Shown here: positions 12,191 through 24,370 of the stretch, one piece after another
Layout: each line of letters starts with the position of its first letter
Numbering within the stretch: the stretch's first letter is position 1
DNA from: Gymnopus androsaceus JB14
Lineage: Eukaryota > Basidiomycota > Agaricomycetes > Agaricales > Omphalotaceae
Assembly (NCBI GenBank): GCA_009733575.1
Contig: ML769473.1
Location: 124,001 to 188,000 of the forward strand
Length of the DNA: 64,000 nt
Direction: 5' to 3'
Made by a program: the position numbers and the translations under genes
Notes under the pieces: generated by a model
Databases searched by the model: none
Told to the model about the DNA's origin: nothing
Seen by the model: the letters and a program-made list of their open reading frames with translations, nothing else

Positions 12191-12895
12191 ATGTCTCTCG
12201 CATCACTCCGTAAACACTTTCGAAAACCTTCCTTCCTTTCTTCATTCCAAAAATCGATGTCATTCTCTGAAGAACTGCCCTCCAGCCCTCCTCGACTACC
12301 CAGCGAGATAATTCAACTAATCGTGCATGAGGCTTGGGCATTACCACTGACTACTTCTGAACGAGCTCGATTTGCCAAATCGTCCCTTGCAGTCAGCCTT
12401 AGCTGGATGAGCTTTTTTGCTCGCGAATCCTGCATCGACGTTCATCTACTTAGCGATGAGCATACCAAGTACTGGTATAAACCCATCGTTTCTGGTTCAT
12501 CGACTGCCTACTTCACCATCGCAGGTTTAGACGATTCTACTGTTCGTCGTTTATGTAGATCCATCACCTTCCATTGCATAGAGCCTCCCCGGGCAGCTCA
12601 TCCCAGGAATCCCATCTGTGTAACGACCTTTGATATTTCTGATATTGTCCGCAACGGAGGCTTCGACAACTTTGAAGGAATTGTAGCTATTCAGTTCCCT
12701 CTTACAGTGATGAAATTCACTGCCTTCGCGGAGAAGGATGTAAAATGGCGCTCCCTTTATGACACATATGAGGTGCTGGTTACTCCAGAGTTCTGGAAGT
12801 TGCAGATTTCGGGCGTAAAGCTGATGCATCTCTGCGATGTGCTTGAAAAGCTGACGCAGCTCCGTGATGGCATACAAATTTGCCGCTGGTGGTGA
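12191..12895 (+). CDS. F-box-like protein, 234 residues, lineage-specific
   Basis: Single-exon gene. After a basic N-terminus comes an F-box-like motif (LPSEIIQLIVHEAWALPL), then a pattern common to a large mushroom family: SSLAVSLSWMSFFARESCIDVHL followed by a beta/leucine-rich part. The usual role of F-box proteins is substrate binding in SCF ubiquitin ligases; that role is inferred. The intact frame contrasts with the two broken relatives to its left (10660 and 11420), so this is the surviving member of a local duplication. Confidence 0.6.
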   Translation: MSLASLRKHFRKPSFLSSFQKSMSFSEELPSSPPRLPSEIIQLIVHEAWALPLTTSERARFAKSSLAVSLSWMSFFARESCIDVHLLSDEHTKYWYKPIVSGSSTAYFTIAGLDDSTVRRLCRSITFHCIEPPRAAHPRNPICVTTFDISDIVRNGGFDNFEGIVAIQFPLTVMKFTAFAEKDVKWRSLYDTYEVLVTPEFWKLQISGVKLMHLCDVLEKLTQLRDGIQICRWW

Positions 12896-13073
12896 GGCGA
12901 TGTCGGCTGAACTAGATTGACTCCTGTATGCAATTTCAATCAGTGTAATATGTACTATGGATGAGTACCTATAGTCTTACCTCTATTATATTTTGTTGAG
13001 TATACGTTATACCTTTACTCAATGTACTTAGTGGATATAATAGATATGTATCAGATACGTAGTACTACTGTAA

Positions 13074-13300
13074 CTGCGAAAGCAGCTTAGAGATTCCAGA
13101 TTGGTCTGTATGCGCTGCTAAGTAATCTGCCTATTGACATGAGACCACTTATTTTCTCTGTGAAGCAAGGAAAGAACATCCGCCGTCACAATCTGGATTC
13201 TGGCGCGTCAGACGCGTTGATTCTTTTAGCGCTCATCCGAGACGCCCGCGAATTTCACATGAAAGCGCGTCGGCCAATGGAGTTACCCTTGTTCAAGTTG
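13074..13300. repeat. Upstream repeat, copy 2 (in the promoter region of the acyl-CoA dehydrogenase gene)
   Basis: Imperfect copy of 11824-12050. It ends about 60 bases before the start codon of the cytochrome b5/acyl-CoA dehydrogenase gene, so duplicated promoter DNA is shared by two unrelated genes. Confidence 0.65.
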
Positions 13301-13361
13301 TTGTTTCCACTTCCCCAACTTACCCCGCTCGCGTCTAGTACTTTTCTCTACTTGTTCGACT

Positions 13362-15838
13362 ATGCCAGCCCAACAGAAACAACAGTATACCTTTGAGGAA
13401 GTGGAAAAGGTACATGATTCACGATTCACTATAAATCTGACAGTTAACCTCAATTTTGGCAGCATAACAAGGAGGGCGACCTTGTAAGCAACTAAACTGG
13501 CGGCTACTAAAACACTATTAATTAACTTTGGAACAGTGGATAGTCATCGATTCCAAGGTATACGACCTTTCCAGGTTTGCGGACCTGCACCCCGGTGGAC
13601 CAAATGTCTTGTATGCCGAAGGCGTAGGTGAGTGCCCGGTCCCTCTATGAAATCCTTGCGCTTAAGAGCACCATATCACAGCCGGAAAAGATGCAACCGA
13701 CACATTCTTCGGTCTTCACCGACATGAGGTGCTTTTAAGACCTCAATACGCCAGGCTTCAGATCGGTACCATTCAAGGGGAAGAAGAGATGATCAAAGCC
13801 CCCATTCCCGGCTCCTTATCCAAGGTTCCTTACGCGGAAGCCACATGGCTATCAGACGGCTACTTCAGTCCGTACTATACAGACAATCATCGCGCATTCC
13901 AGCAAGCCATTCGCAAGTTTTTTGAGGAGGTTGTGCGTCCGGAGGCTATTAAATGTGAAGAGAATGGGAAGAGGATATCTCAGGAGGTTGTTGACAAGAT
14001 GAGGTATGTAGATGCCAGATCTGCTTTGGGTCCCAGCGATTTGGGGTATCTTCACGTTATGTTTTGATCATGTTTTTTTTCTCTTGTTCTTCTTCATAGT
14101 GATCTCAATATCATTGCCATGCGACTTGGTCCTGGCAAGCACTTACACGGGCGCACGTTGTTGGGAGGATTGGTCAAGCCGGAGGAGTTTGATTATTTCC
14201 ATGAAGTCGGAAACCTTTTTTTTTCTTTCGGTGAATCAATCTAACACACCTGTAATTCATAGCTTATCCTCAACACCGAAATATCCCGGTTTGGTACTCG
14301 CGGATTCTCGGATGGAATGTTGAGTGGTGCCACTATTGGTCTTCCACCCGTATGGAACTATGGTTCTCCGGAATTACAGGCAAAGGTGGTTCCCGAGGTA
14401 TGGTGATAATGAGCTGCCACTCAATCTGCGTTTCGCTAATGATATGTCTGAGCAGGTGCTGTCAGGAAAGAAGTATCTTGCACTTGCTATCACAGAGGCG
14501 TTTGCTGGAAGTGATGTAAGTGGGCTACAGACGACCGCAGTGCGGGATGGTGATTATTGGATAGTGACTGGGACTAAGAAGTAGGTGAACTATATCATCC
14601 GACCGCGTTTTCGCTTAACGAGGCCTTTTTAGATGGATAACGAACGGAACCTTTGCGGATTACTTCACCACAGGGTGCAAGACCGAGGTTGGTGCTTGAC
14701 TGTATCCCGAACATCGGGAGAGCTCACACTGTCGTCCATTAGAAAGGTCTGACTGTGATATTGATTGAGCGAGGGGAGGGCGTATCAACCAAGCCCATCA
14801 AGACATCGTATTCTGCTACTGCTGGTACCGCGTATGTTACCTTTGACAAGGTGCGCGTACCGATTGGCAACACATTGGGCGCAGTCGGCAACGGCTTGTC
14901 CGTCATTCTAAGCAACTTTAACCACGAGCGATGGATGGTTACTGCAATGAGTGTCGGAGCTCAAAGGATCATCGTGGAGGAGTGTCTAAAGTGAGTTTGA
15001 ACCCTCGATTCGATCCAAATGAACATTTAATTGACGATTTTTATCACAGATGGGCCAACCAGAGAATCGTCTTTGGAAAACCTCTGACCTCGCAAGCTGT
15101 CATTAGAAACAAATTGGGCAAAATGATTACACGGATAGAGGTATGCATGTTTTCCTTTACTCGTTGACCACGTCTGATGAGACTGCTATCAAGGCCTGCC
15201 AAAATTGGCTGGAGATCATCACACATCAAATGAACAATGTACGTGAACGAATTTGTACGGCGCATCGATATCTACGTCCATCTCGATTTTTCATCTTGAA
15301 TGGGGATCTCCTGAATATTGAATATCTGATTTATTGTAATACCCCCTCTCAACAGATGACCTATAACGAAATGTCCAGTAAATTGGCTGGTCAGATAGGC
15401 TTGCTGAAGCAGTATGTCAGTTTTTTTTTCCATTTTACCTGCCACCTGTATGATTTTCCCCCTTCTCAATAGGTTTGTATCTCGATGCGGGAGAGAAACA
15501 GCTGAAGGTATGTATGCATGTGTCTTATGGGTTCAAACTTATAATATTTTCGTCGATAGACGCGACGCAAGTATTTGGAGGACGTGCTTTGACAGTGACT
15601 GGGATGGGCAAGCTTGTAGAGAATGTGAGTCTGCGTGATCTTACTTGCTGTGTGTCGACTGACTTTTTTGTTTAGTATCATAGAACATCGGGATTCGATG
15701 CTAGTGAGTCCTTGACTACGTTTCTCAGTTTGTGGCCTGACTTTGTTGCTTCTAGTTCTTGCGGGTGCGGAAGACGTTCTAGGTGACCTTGGCGTGAGGC
15801 AGGCGATGAAGAGGATGCCCAAGGATGCCCGTCTGTAG
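13362..15838 (+). CDS. Cytochrome b5 / acyl-CoA dehydrogenase fusion
   Basis: Two-domain flavohaemoprotein. Residues about 1-85 form a cytochrome b5 domain: the heme motif HPGG (His41) and a second His in FFGLHRHEV. The rest is acyl-CoA dehydrogenase: helical N-domain (NHRAFQQAIRKFFEEVVRPEA), the ALAITEAFAGSDV motif, WIVTGTKKWITNGTFADYF flavin-binding strands, NFNHERW, and the C-terminal helical part with QVFGGRALT and AGAEDVLGDLGVRQA. It would oxidise an acyl-CoA using FAD with electron exchange through the b5 heme. About eleven short GT-AG introns are present and all exons join in frame to the TAG at 15838. Substrate chain length is not readable. Confidence 0.9.
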
Positions 15839-15867
15839 TTCATGTGTTTAACAAGCAAGTGTAGATT

Positions 15868-16594
15868 TTATTGCATAACGCTCTTCATTGCAACAGAACT
15901 AATCGCGACGCTATCGATGAAGGCTTGTGTGCGTGCTAGGTCACCCTTTTCTTTTGCTTCTTTATCCAGCTTGAGATACTGAAGAACGCGACACGTTAGC
16001 AGCAGTAAGGATAACATGGGCAGACTGTGTACCTTCTTGACTCTATCCCAGTCGGTCACTGTAGCCAGCTCGCGGAAAGAAACTACTACTCCGTCTACAA
16101 CCGCTTTCATCTTGGTCTCCACATCCGAAGCGGATGCCGAGGAGTCCGTTATCTGTACTACAATAAGCGATTTACTCGTCTCTGATACACCATATCGTCG
16201 AATTGCTTCGGTGATCTGAAATCCAATGAGGTTAATTTGAGAGAAAAGCAGGATAGATGTACGTTGTTTGTAGGATTAAGAGCAAAGAGGATCTCGGAGT
16301 GAATGGTCTTGGTCCTCAATGACCCTTGCGACTCGACTATTATTGCTTGGTGGATAGCTGTTTCCAGATGTAGTCTACTAGTTATCTGCGCGGTGTTGGA
16401 ATAGATATTAGGGATTATTGAACAGAAATCACCAATGAAGCCTCGATAAATGAGAAATTAACAGCATCTCTGTCCTGGTCGTCTGCTTTGGCTGCATCTA
16501 TAATTCTTTGCTTGATCTTTCCTGGATCGTTGACTGGAGAAAAAAGCAGCGCATAGGCGACATTGTCGTTGTGGTTGAAGCGAAATGACTCCAT
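15868..16594 (-). CDS. CGI121: EKC/KEOPS complex subunit CGI121
   Basis: Small KEOPS subunit that binds the Bud32/Prpk kinase and tRNA during t6A37 formation, with a reported role at telomeres. The start at 16594 gives MESFRFNHNDNVAYALLFSPV. Across introns follow VNFSFIEASLV, HLETAIHQAI, TKTIHSEILFALNPTNN, EAIRRYGVSETSKSLIVV and a helical C-terminus ending at 15868. These blocks match the family in order and size. The stop is about 30 bases past the stop of the convergent acyl-CoA dehydrogenase gene, and the start lies only 49 bp from the PDI start. Confidence 0.9.
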
Positions 16595-16643
16595 TATTTT
16601 GGGCTGTATTACTAATAATCTCTTTATATTCTCTACTACGACC
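16595..16643. promoter_or_regulatory. 49-bp divergent promoter between CGI121 and PDI
   Basis: Only 49 bases separate the two start codons, which point away from each other. The interval is AT-rich and must contain, or overlap, 5' UTRs and promoter elements of both genes. Confidence 0.6.
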
Positions 16644-18709
16644 ATGATTCTAAAGCTCTGGAAGCTGCTAGGGGACCTTCCTCTTCCCTTCCTTATTCTA
16701 TCTCTTTCCCTCGTCTCCGTGGCTCTGCCAGTCCATTCTACGGAACTCACGCCGGACAACTTCAAATCAAGCATAAGCAACGGAGTCTGGTTTATTGAAC
16801 ACTTTTCGCCTTATTGTGGGCATTGTAGAGCTTTTGCGCCTACATGGGAGGAACTGGTGGCCAAGAATGAGGAAACCAGCGCTGAGAAAACTGGCATCAA
16901 GCTTGCGCAAGTCAATTGCGCTGTCAACGGTGGTAAGTGCTCAATTCCGAGGAAATAGTCCGTTTAAATAATGTCCGGAAATAGACCTATGTAGTGCAAA
17001 TGGCGTCAAGGGTTATCCTCAGATGAACTTATACAAGGACGGAGAGTTTGTAGAGACTTTTAAAGGTGCCCGGGACCTAGATCATTTGACCGAGTTTCTC
17101 AAAAAGCATGCGCCTGTGGTGGAATCCGAGCCAGTGATAGAGGAACCAGAGGAGGAGGCGTTAGCTCCTGGTACAAATCCTAATCTTTCTGGTTCAGTCT
17201 TGGTTTTGGACGATACAAATATCCAGAGCACAATCGAGCAAGGTCCCGTTTTCCTCAAGTTTTACGCTCCATGGTAATCATTGCGCTTTTTCTCTCTTTT
17301 TACTATACTAACCGTATTCCGAAAGGTGCGGTCACTGCAAAAAGCTCGCTCCGACATGGAAGAACCTTGCTAAAAGCATGCAATACAAGCTCAACATTGC
17401 CGAAGTCGATTGTGAAGCCAACAAGGCACTTTGCCAGAATTTCGACATTCCAGGCTTCCCTACCTTGATGTATGTTGCCGATGGCTCGAAAACGGAATAT
17501 TCTGGAGGTCGAAAGTTTGACCAATTGAGGGAGTTTGCAGAAAAGGCTAGCGGAGCGGGAGCCAAACCCATCGCAGCAGACGAGTTGGAGAAACACGTCT
17601 CTGAAGAAAACTTGGTATACGCGCTACTCTATCCTTCCAGTGAACGCAAGCTACTGGTGCGTTGTATCACGTCGAGTTGTTACATATTCCTGACATTTTA
17701 CTTTCAGACCGTCCTCAAGCCCCTGTTTGCTTCTCTTCTCGGTTCAGCCTGTGGTCTACACCATCGCCGACCCACCATCTTCATTGACATCCCGTTTCTC
17801 CATCCCCTCGACCGCAAAATGGTCCATCGTCGCACTAAAAGACCATGACTTTTCTACACCTTCCGCCATATACTCAACCTCCGCTTCCGCCACATCCCTC
17901 AATCATCCAAACTCGATGACATCAAAACCTGGCTCTCCGTCAACCGACTCCCCACGACCGTCGAGCTCACGCAGGATACTTTCCAGAGCGTAATGAACTC
18001 TCCTGCGCGGCCGTTGGTGGTATTGGCTGCTGTTACCAAGAGCACCAAAGACAAGGTAGAGGAACGCATGGAGTTGATTGGGAAAAAGTGGAGATTGAGG
18101 ACGGACGGGAAGGGGATGATACGTGATGCTCAGAATGGAGTTGACCGGCCGGTGGTGTTTGCTTGGATGGATATGGAGAGGTGGAAGGATTGGATGAAGA
18201 GTATGTATGGGATTAAGAATAAGGGTTCCGTTGCGCTTGATGATATCGATGTGATTATTGCTGACCATAAGGTTTGGATTTGTTCTGCTGTTGGTATATT
18301 CTGACTGACATGTTTTTGCTCGGCTAGGCTCTCATATACTACGATACCGATACATCGGGGTCGCCTATGAAACTGAGCTCGACGCAAGACATATTCTCTG
18401 CACTCGACGGTGTGGCACAGGGACGAATCTCACCTAAAAACTCGGAGAACTTGATCGAGCGTGTGGCTAGGGTAATGATCTCTTCTCTACATCTCGTTGT
18501 GCTTTAATGCTAATGACCATCGCTAGTACCTCAATGCCAAATTACAGGCCACCGAGTCTTATGTCATCAACCATCCCAAGCATATTGCGTTTTTCGTCGT
18601 CGTTGGATTGCTGCTGGCTGTTTGGGCTGTTAGAAGAGCATTTGCGGAGGATCCGATGGATAGGGATTATGTACGGTTGTCCAAGGGTAAGGCGGATCGG
18701 TTGGATTGA
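16644..18709 (+). CDS. Membrane-anchored protein disulfide isomerase
   Basis: ER thiol oxidoreductase. A signal anchor (MILKLWKLLGDLPLPFLIL) precedes a thioredoxin domain with active site SPYCGHCRAFAPTW, then an acidic linker and a second thioredoxin domain with FYAPWCGHCKKLAPTW split by an intron in the motif. Redox-inactive domains follow, then a C-terminal transmembrane helix (HIAFFVVVGLLLAVWAVRR) with a short cytosolic tail. The architecture resembles yeast Eps1 and animal TMX-type enzymes. Two frame breaks occur: about 17743 (one extra G before PVVYTIADP) and about 17895 (one base missing before SKLDDIKTWLSV). Reading resumes in the original frame. It is divergent with CGI121. Confidence 0.87.
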
Positions 18710-18954
18710 TCGTCTGACGACGCCGTAGAGAAGGTGGTGAAGATTCTCGGGGTTCACGGGTCAACGCATCTTTCTTGTTTTGTTATCCTGCATATTTATG
18801 CTATAGTGTATCTTTGTATGATATATTAGAGAATGGAGTAGTTGCTATGCTAATAATTTTCTGGGACCTGTATGCCCGAGAGCTTGCAATAACTGAAGAG
18901 TAAAAGGAGTTGTTTATACTTCAAGAACTATTTCATATCAAAGTATCTTACTAC

Positions 18955-20592
18955 TTAATCGAAATGGAGATCCAGTCCACCTGCTCGAAGCGCGATTGCT
19001 CGTGGATCAAGTGAAAGATTCGAACAGTTCTTTGAGAGTCTGACCTGCTTCAGTGGCACGACGCCTCCAGGAGTCAACTTCTGTCGTCGTGATTCAAGGA
19101 CGTCGAAGACATTGGCAGTAACATCTGGCAGTAAAATAGCAACATATTGGAGGAGAGGAAGGATTGTAAGAGGATCCGGTGCTGGATAATGGTGTAGGGC
19201 CTTGAAAATTGTATCCACACATTGAGGATCATAATTCATATTCTGAGAAGGATATGGAACGAGCTCCAAATTTTCCAGGGAGGGCGGAAGGATTCGTAAG
19301 ATGGGGGTGACGTCTTCTGAGAACAAAGATGAGCAGAGTTCAAAAATCCGAAGAGGACAGCTTGAACGCCCAAAAAACTGCGAGAAGACATGAATAAAAC
19401 CTGAGTTAAACATGTCTACAGTGAGTTTAAGGCTGTCCAAAGATGGAGCGTAGATATGGCCCAGAATCTGGGAAATACCTTCACCTTCCAGGTTCAATCC
19501 AGATGTACTCCCAATAGTAAGCGAAGTCAATGAAGTAGCTTGGAAGTGTCATTCACATGTAGGCGTTCTGTGAAGAAGACGTCATCCAACTTCCAAGTTA
19601 TGAGGTTTGGCATTTTGGTGAGGAGTTCCAACGATAATCGAGAGGCGCGCATTGTGTCGTAGCGGAAATGAAGGATTTGTGACCATGGGAACAAGAAATC
19701 GCCTACCAACGATGCGGGACATAATAACCAGAGTTCCTGAAGCTGGGGTGCATACTCAAATGCATTAACAGTCCTGCCCGGTCTCAAGCGTGACAAATAG
19801 TTAATGGACAGAGTGCGAAAGGAAGAGAGAGCGCCCCTGATCGAGGAAAGAGGATCAAAGTCACTGTCGTTCTCTGCTTTGTGTGATAGACACCTTTCTC
19901 CACCGTTCAGAATGGGCGGTTATATTGTGAAGTAAAGCACGGGCAAGTCTTTGATGATGGAAATTGCTGGGGAGAGAGAGCGACAGAGTAAGCGGATAAT
20001 CCCGGGATCTCTGGAGTTGTCGGTTAAGGAAAAATATAGATGATTCCAAGTCATTCTCTGTGGCTTGCTCCCGGTGCTGCGTGGGGTTCAGAGACAAATG
20101 TACAAGAGACCAAAATCGAGGAGACGAAAGAAGAATCCGACGCCATTGGGAGCAAACCCGACTGAATTTCCATGACGAGTTTTCGATTCCGAGTGTCGCT
20201 GACCATCCAAGTCTACGGCCCTCGGGTTCAAACACGGCGAACTCGAAAACGTACTCCCATACATCTGCAGGAACTCTTCGGACGGGATGAAGAATGGATG
20301 CACAGGTAATCTTCTCCTCTTCGAGTGCTCTTTCTTCCTCCCTCAGTCCTGCAAGAGTAGATTCGAGAGTCTTCATGGTCGTATCTAGCTCGACCAGACG
20401 CAATTCCACTGTTGAGCGTCGCAACAATAACTCATCCTGGACAGAGGGGGGAGGTTCTTCGTTGGACTTTGATAGCTTGTGGACTTGCGGGATCGATGTA
20501 AGTTGAGGACCTGTTGAGCGCTTTGTTTCAACATCTAATCCACAATGAGGACAAGGGTCATGCCGCGCGTGGAAGCGTTCGACTCGGCCATT
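18955..20592 (-). CDS. F-box/leucine-rich protein, frame broken
   Basis: Mushroom-type F-box protein: an N-terminal zinc-like CPHCGLDVET motif near 20540, a coiled coil (VELDTTMKTLESTLAGLREEE), the F-box region ILHPVRRVPADVWEYVFEF, then VCSQWRRILLSSPRFWSLV, and leucine-rich repeats to a stop at 18955. The frame changes near 19870 (one extra A; corrected reading ENDSDFDPLSS) and near 19540 (before FQATSLTSLTIGS). No in-frame ATG precedes CPHCG, although an ATG lies one base out of frame, so a third small indel is likely at the start. It is either a young pseudogene or an intact gene with sequence errors. Confidence 0.65.
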
Positions 20593-21074
20593 ATCTATAT
20601 TGATATACTTAGGAAGTTCTCCAAAAGAATATTATTTACTTACCTGCTGAAGTGTGAGTAAGTAAGTAGTGGATGAGGATTTAGGGCAAAAGGCGCAAAA
20701 AAATTCTTAGGGGTAACTAACCCCGGACCGGGTCAAAGCAAACATTGGTACCTTCATTCAAATTATTGAATCGCAACACTGACTGCGTATTTCATTTATT
20801 AATAAAAATTACATCGTTGGATTCGGAAACTATGAAAATGGGTACTGCACTATTTATGAGACCCAGACCCACTAAAGATTATTTCGTCGGTCCGAGGGGG
20901 CAGACATATCCGGGATTTTGATTCTCAGAGCGCTTGCTCGGCGCCACTTTGTGCCCCTAGATTAGGTGCAAGCTAGCCACGTCTAACTTTAATGATCTTC
21001 TACAACCATCTCCCTTCCCTTCTTTATTTTCATTACTTCTGGCTTTAATATCCCTTTAACGACCTTACAGACTA
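20593..21074. other. Intergenic, divergent promoters of the F-box gene and PMT
   Basis: About 480 bases without a gene. A GT-AG interval at roughly 20593-20642 on the minus strand could be a 5' UTR intron of the F-box gene. The rest is AT-rich and presumably regulatory. Confidence 0.4.
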
Positions 21075-24000
21075 ATGTCTGGCAACTTTCGAGTTCGTCG
21101 GCCAGCTTCACCGCCTTCAGGAGCTGCTGGTTCAGCGGCGTCATTAACTTCAGCAAGATTCCCTCATCCTCGGCAGGACCATTTGGACGCCGATGCTCGA
21201 AGGGAAGCAGCATCGAAGGGATATCTTCCAGGAAAATCAAAGTCCAATTTTCCACCTGGAGGATTGAATCTTACTTCTGGAGAAGTAAAGCTTTTAATTG
21301 GCATCGTTTTGGTGGCAGCGGCGGTGAGATTATACAGAATTTCAAGACCGAATAGTGTTGTGTAAGTGGTTCTATGCACAGAAAACGTTTTACTTAATTG
21401 TGAGAATAGTTTCGATGAAGTGCACTTTGGCAAATTCGCCAGCAGGTACATCAAAACACAGTATTTTGTTGATGTGCATCCACCATTGGCGAAGCTCCTC
21501 ATTACTCTAGCTGCTTTTTTGTTTGGATACGATGGTCATTTTGATTTCAAGGATATTGGAAAGTGAGTGTCTGTTTCTGCTTATAATTATCTCCCGAGTC
21601 TAAATTCATTGAAAAAGAGTATATGAAAACGTTCCATACGTCGCAATGCGCATGGTTCCAGGTGTTCTGGGTGTAGCCACGGTTCCACTCGCATATCTAA
21701 CTCTCCGTGCCCTCGATTGCCGCGCTACTACTTCCCTGGTTGCCGCGCTCTTCATCACATTCGAAAATGGTCTTGTCACTCAGTCCCGGCACTATCTTAC
21801 TTGACTCTCCGCTCATCTTCTTCACGTCCCTCTCCATCTTCTCTTGGGTCGGATTCTGCAATGAAGATAAACACAAACCATTTACGGAGTCATGGTGGAC
21901 CTGGCTCATCCTTTCCGGACTCTCACTGGGCGCTGTGGTTAGTTGTAAATGGGTAGGCCTGTTTACGATTGCCACTGTGGGTCTCAGTACAATCTATCAG
22001 CTCTGGATCCTTATAACCGATATTCGAGTACCTCCGACGTTATTCCTCAGGCATTTTATGGCCAGGGCGATATGCTTGATTGCCATACCCCTCATATTCT
22101 ATATGACGATGTTCCAGATTCATTTCATGATTCTTGGTAGCTCGGGTGAGGGTGATGGGTTCATGAGCTCCGAATTTCAGCATACGCTTGGTGGACGAGG
22201 CATGCACGACACATTTGCGGACGTCGCGGTCGGCTCGCAAGTGACAATACGACACGTCAACACCCAAGGTGGATATCTTCATTCCCACCCTTCCGTTTAT
22301 CCTGGAGGCTCGAAACAGCAACAAATTACCCTGTACCCTCACCGAGATGCCAACAACGATTGGCGCGTCGTTAATACTACGCACGTTGACCCTCCTTCCA
22401 ACTTTAACGCGCCGAATGGCCTCCGCTACCTTGTTCCTGGAATGCGTATCAAGCTCAACCACATCAATACCGACAAAATGCTTCACTCGCATGACATTCG
22501 TCCCCCAGTCTCAGAGGTTGAATTCCAGAACGAAGTCTCGGGTTACGGAGCACCAGGATTCCAAGGAGACGCTAACGATGAATGGATTGTCGAAATCGAC
22601 GAATTGGCTAGTCGAGACTCGAGGGACCGAGAAGCGGTGAAGCGGATAAGGACGTTGAGGACCAAGTTTAGGTTGAGACATGCCTTGACGGGGTGTTATC
22701 TGTTTTCGCACAAGGTCAAATTACCCGAATGGGCGTTCGAGCAGCAGGAGGTGACATGTAACAAGAACGCAGTGAGGGCGAATTCATTGTGGTTTGTCGA
22801 GACATCGATGCATCCAGATCGTGAGTTGTTTGTGTTGTTGGCGGAAGGTTTATGACTGATGTTTTCATTTCATCTCAGTCCCCGATGATGCGCCAAAAGT
22901 GAACTATCGTCTCCCTGGATTCTTCGCCAAGTTCCTGGAACTGCAGCAAGTAATGTGGACTACCAACGCCGGACTGACGGATAGGCATCTGTTTGATTCA
23001 AGACCAGAGTCCTGGCCCAGGTTGAGGAGAGGAATTGTGAGTATTTTTTGACAAAGTTCCCGGTCTTCGTTAACCCCGAATTATCTTCGTTTAGAACTTC
23101 TGGGTCAAAGACCATCGTCAGATCTACCTCATCGGCAATGCTACGGTGTGGATGTTGAGTACACTTGCTGTCGCCGCGTATATCACTTTCCGCGGATTGT
23201 TAATATTGAGAGAGAAGAGAGGGTATAAGGACTTTAACAATTGTATGCTTCTTAATTCCTTTATTCGCTTGAATATCTGCTTATTCTTTGCAGCTACTGT
23301 GGTGAAATATGACAATCTCTGTGGTTTCCTTTTCATGGGATGGGCGCTCCATTACGGTCCCTTCTTCATTATGGGCCGTCAGCTCTTCCTGCACCACTAC
23401 CTCCCAGCACTTTACTTTGCTATACTCCTCTTTTGCGGCGTGTTCGACTTTCTTACCTCCAAGCTAAGACCGAAGATCAGACTACAGATAGCCGCAGTAC
23501 TATGTATTTTGGTGATTTGGAACTTTTCGAAATTCAGCCCACTTGCGTATGGCACTCCATGGACGAAGAAGAGCTGTGAGGCAGCTCAGTGGGGGAAGCA
23601 TTGGGATTTCTCGTGCAAAGATTTCCTCGACGATGTGGGTTTATTTTTCCGATATTTCCTCTCTCACTCACGCTTTTTGTTGTCTGTCTACAGTACTCAC
23701 AATACAACGCTGTTGGTGCACCACCTACGCCAACCGATGGTGCCATTCGTGTTATTCAAACAACGATGAGCGATCCATTCCGTGGTCAGGTCGTAGTCGA
23801 AGACAAAGCGGCCGCTAATCAAAAAGGTTGGCTATCCTTCTTTTCTTCGTAAATGATAATGCTAACGACAAGATCTGAAAGTTGATGAAGGGGAAAGCAC
23901 GTCTGTTTACATCCCTAAAGCTGAACCAGGTCGAGACATCTTTGCGGAAGCCCCGGTGAAAGATATTCGGAGTCAAGACATGCCCCAGCCACCAAAGGCT

Positions 24001-24370
24001 CCAGCTGCAGTTGTAGTCGAAATGAAGCAAATCAGCTCTGTCATCCCTGAACCAGTCGTGCAAAAGGAATACGCCGGTGAAGATATCGTCGGGAGAGGGC
24101 AAGTACTTTGGGCAAACAGCGAAAGACGAGAAATCCAAAGACGAAAAGCCCAACGTTGAAAAGGCAGAGACCGAGCAGGTGCAAATTCAGACCGCCCCCG
24201 CTTCTTCTGTTCCAGTGGAAGATAACGAAGGCGTCGATCCTGTTATCCCACCGGCAGCACCTGCAGATGAACCTCAAAAGGCAGAGGTGAAGGAGCATGG
24301 ACCACTAGGGGAGGCTGACGCTGCAGCAGAAAAGGTTGCGCTTGAGTTGTACCCAGAGGAGGCGGACTGA
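21075..24370 (+). CDS. Protein O-mannosyltransferase (PMT family, PMT2-like)
   Basis: Multi-pass ER mannosyltransferase that moves mannose from dolichol-phosphate-mannose to Ser/Thr of secretory proteins. A cytosolic N-terminus precedes the first TM helix, then the loop-1 catalytic motif FDEVHFGKFASRYI and DVHPPLAKLL. GFCNED and SCKWVGLFT are family blocks. A central MIR domain (IRHVNTQGGYLHSHP, QQQITLYPHRDANNDW) follows, and C-terminal TM helices end in MGWALHYGPFFIMGRQLFLHHYLPA. The GGSKQQQITLYPHRD form suggests the PMT2 branch; subfamily not certain. After the last TM there is a long Lys/Glu/Pro-rich tail. Near 24092 an extra G in a GGG run shifts the frame; without it the tail continues to the TGA at 24370, otherwise it stops about 210 bases earlier. 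Confidence 0.88.
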
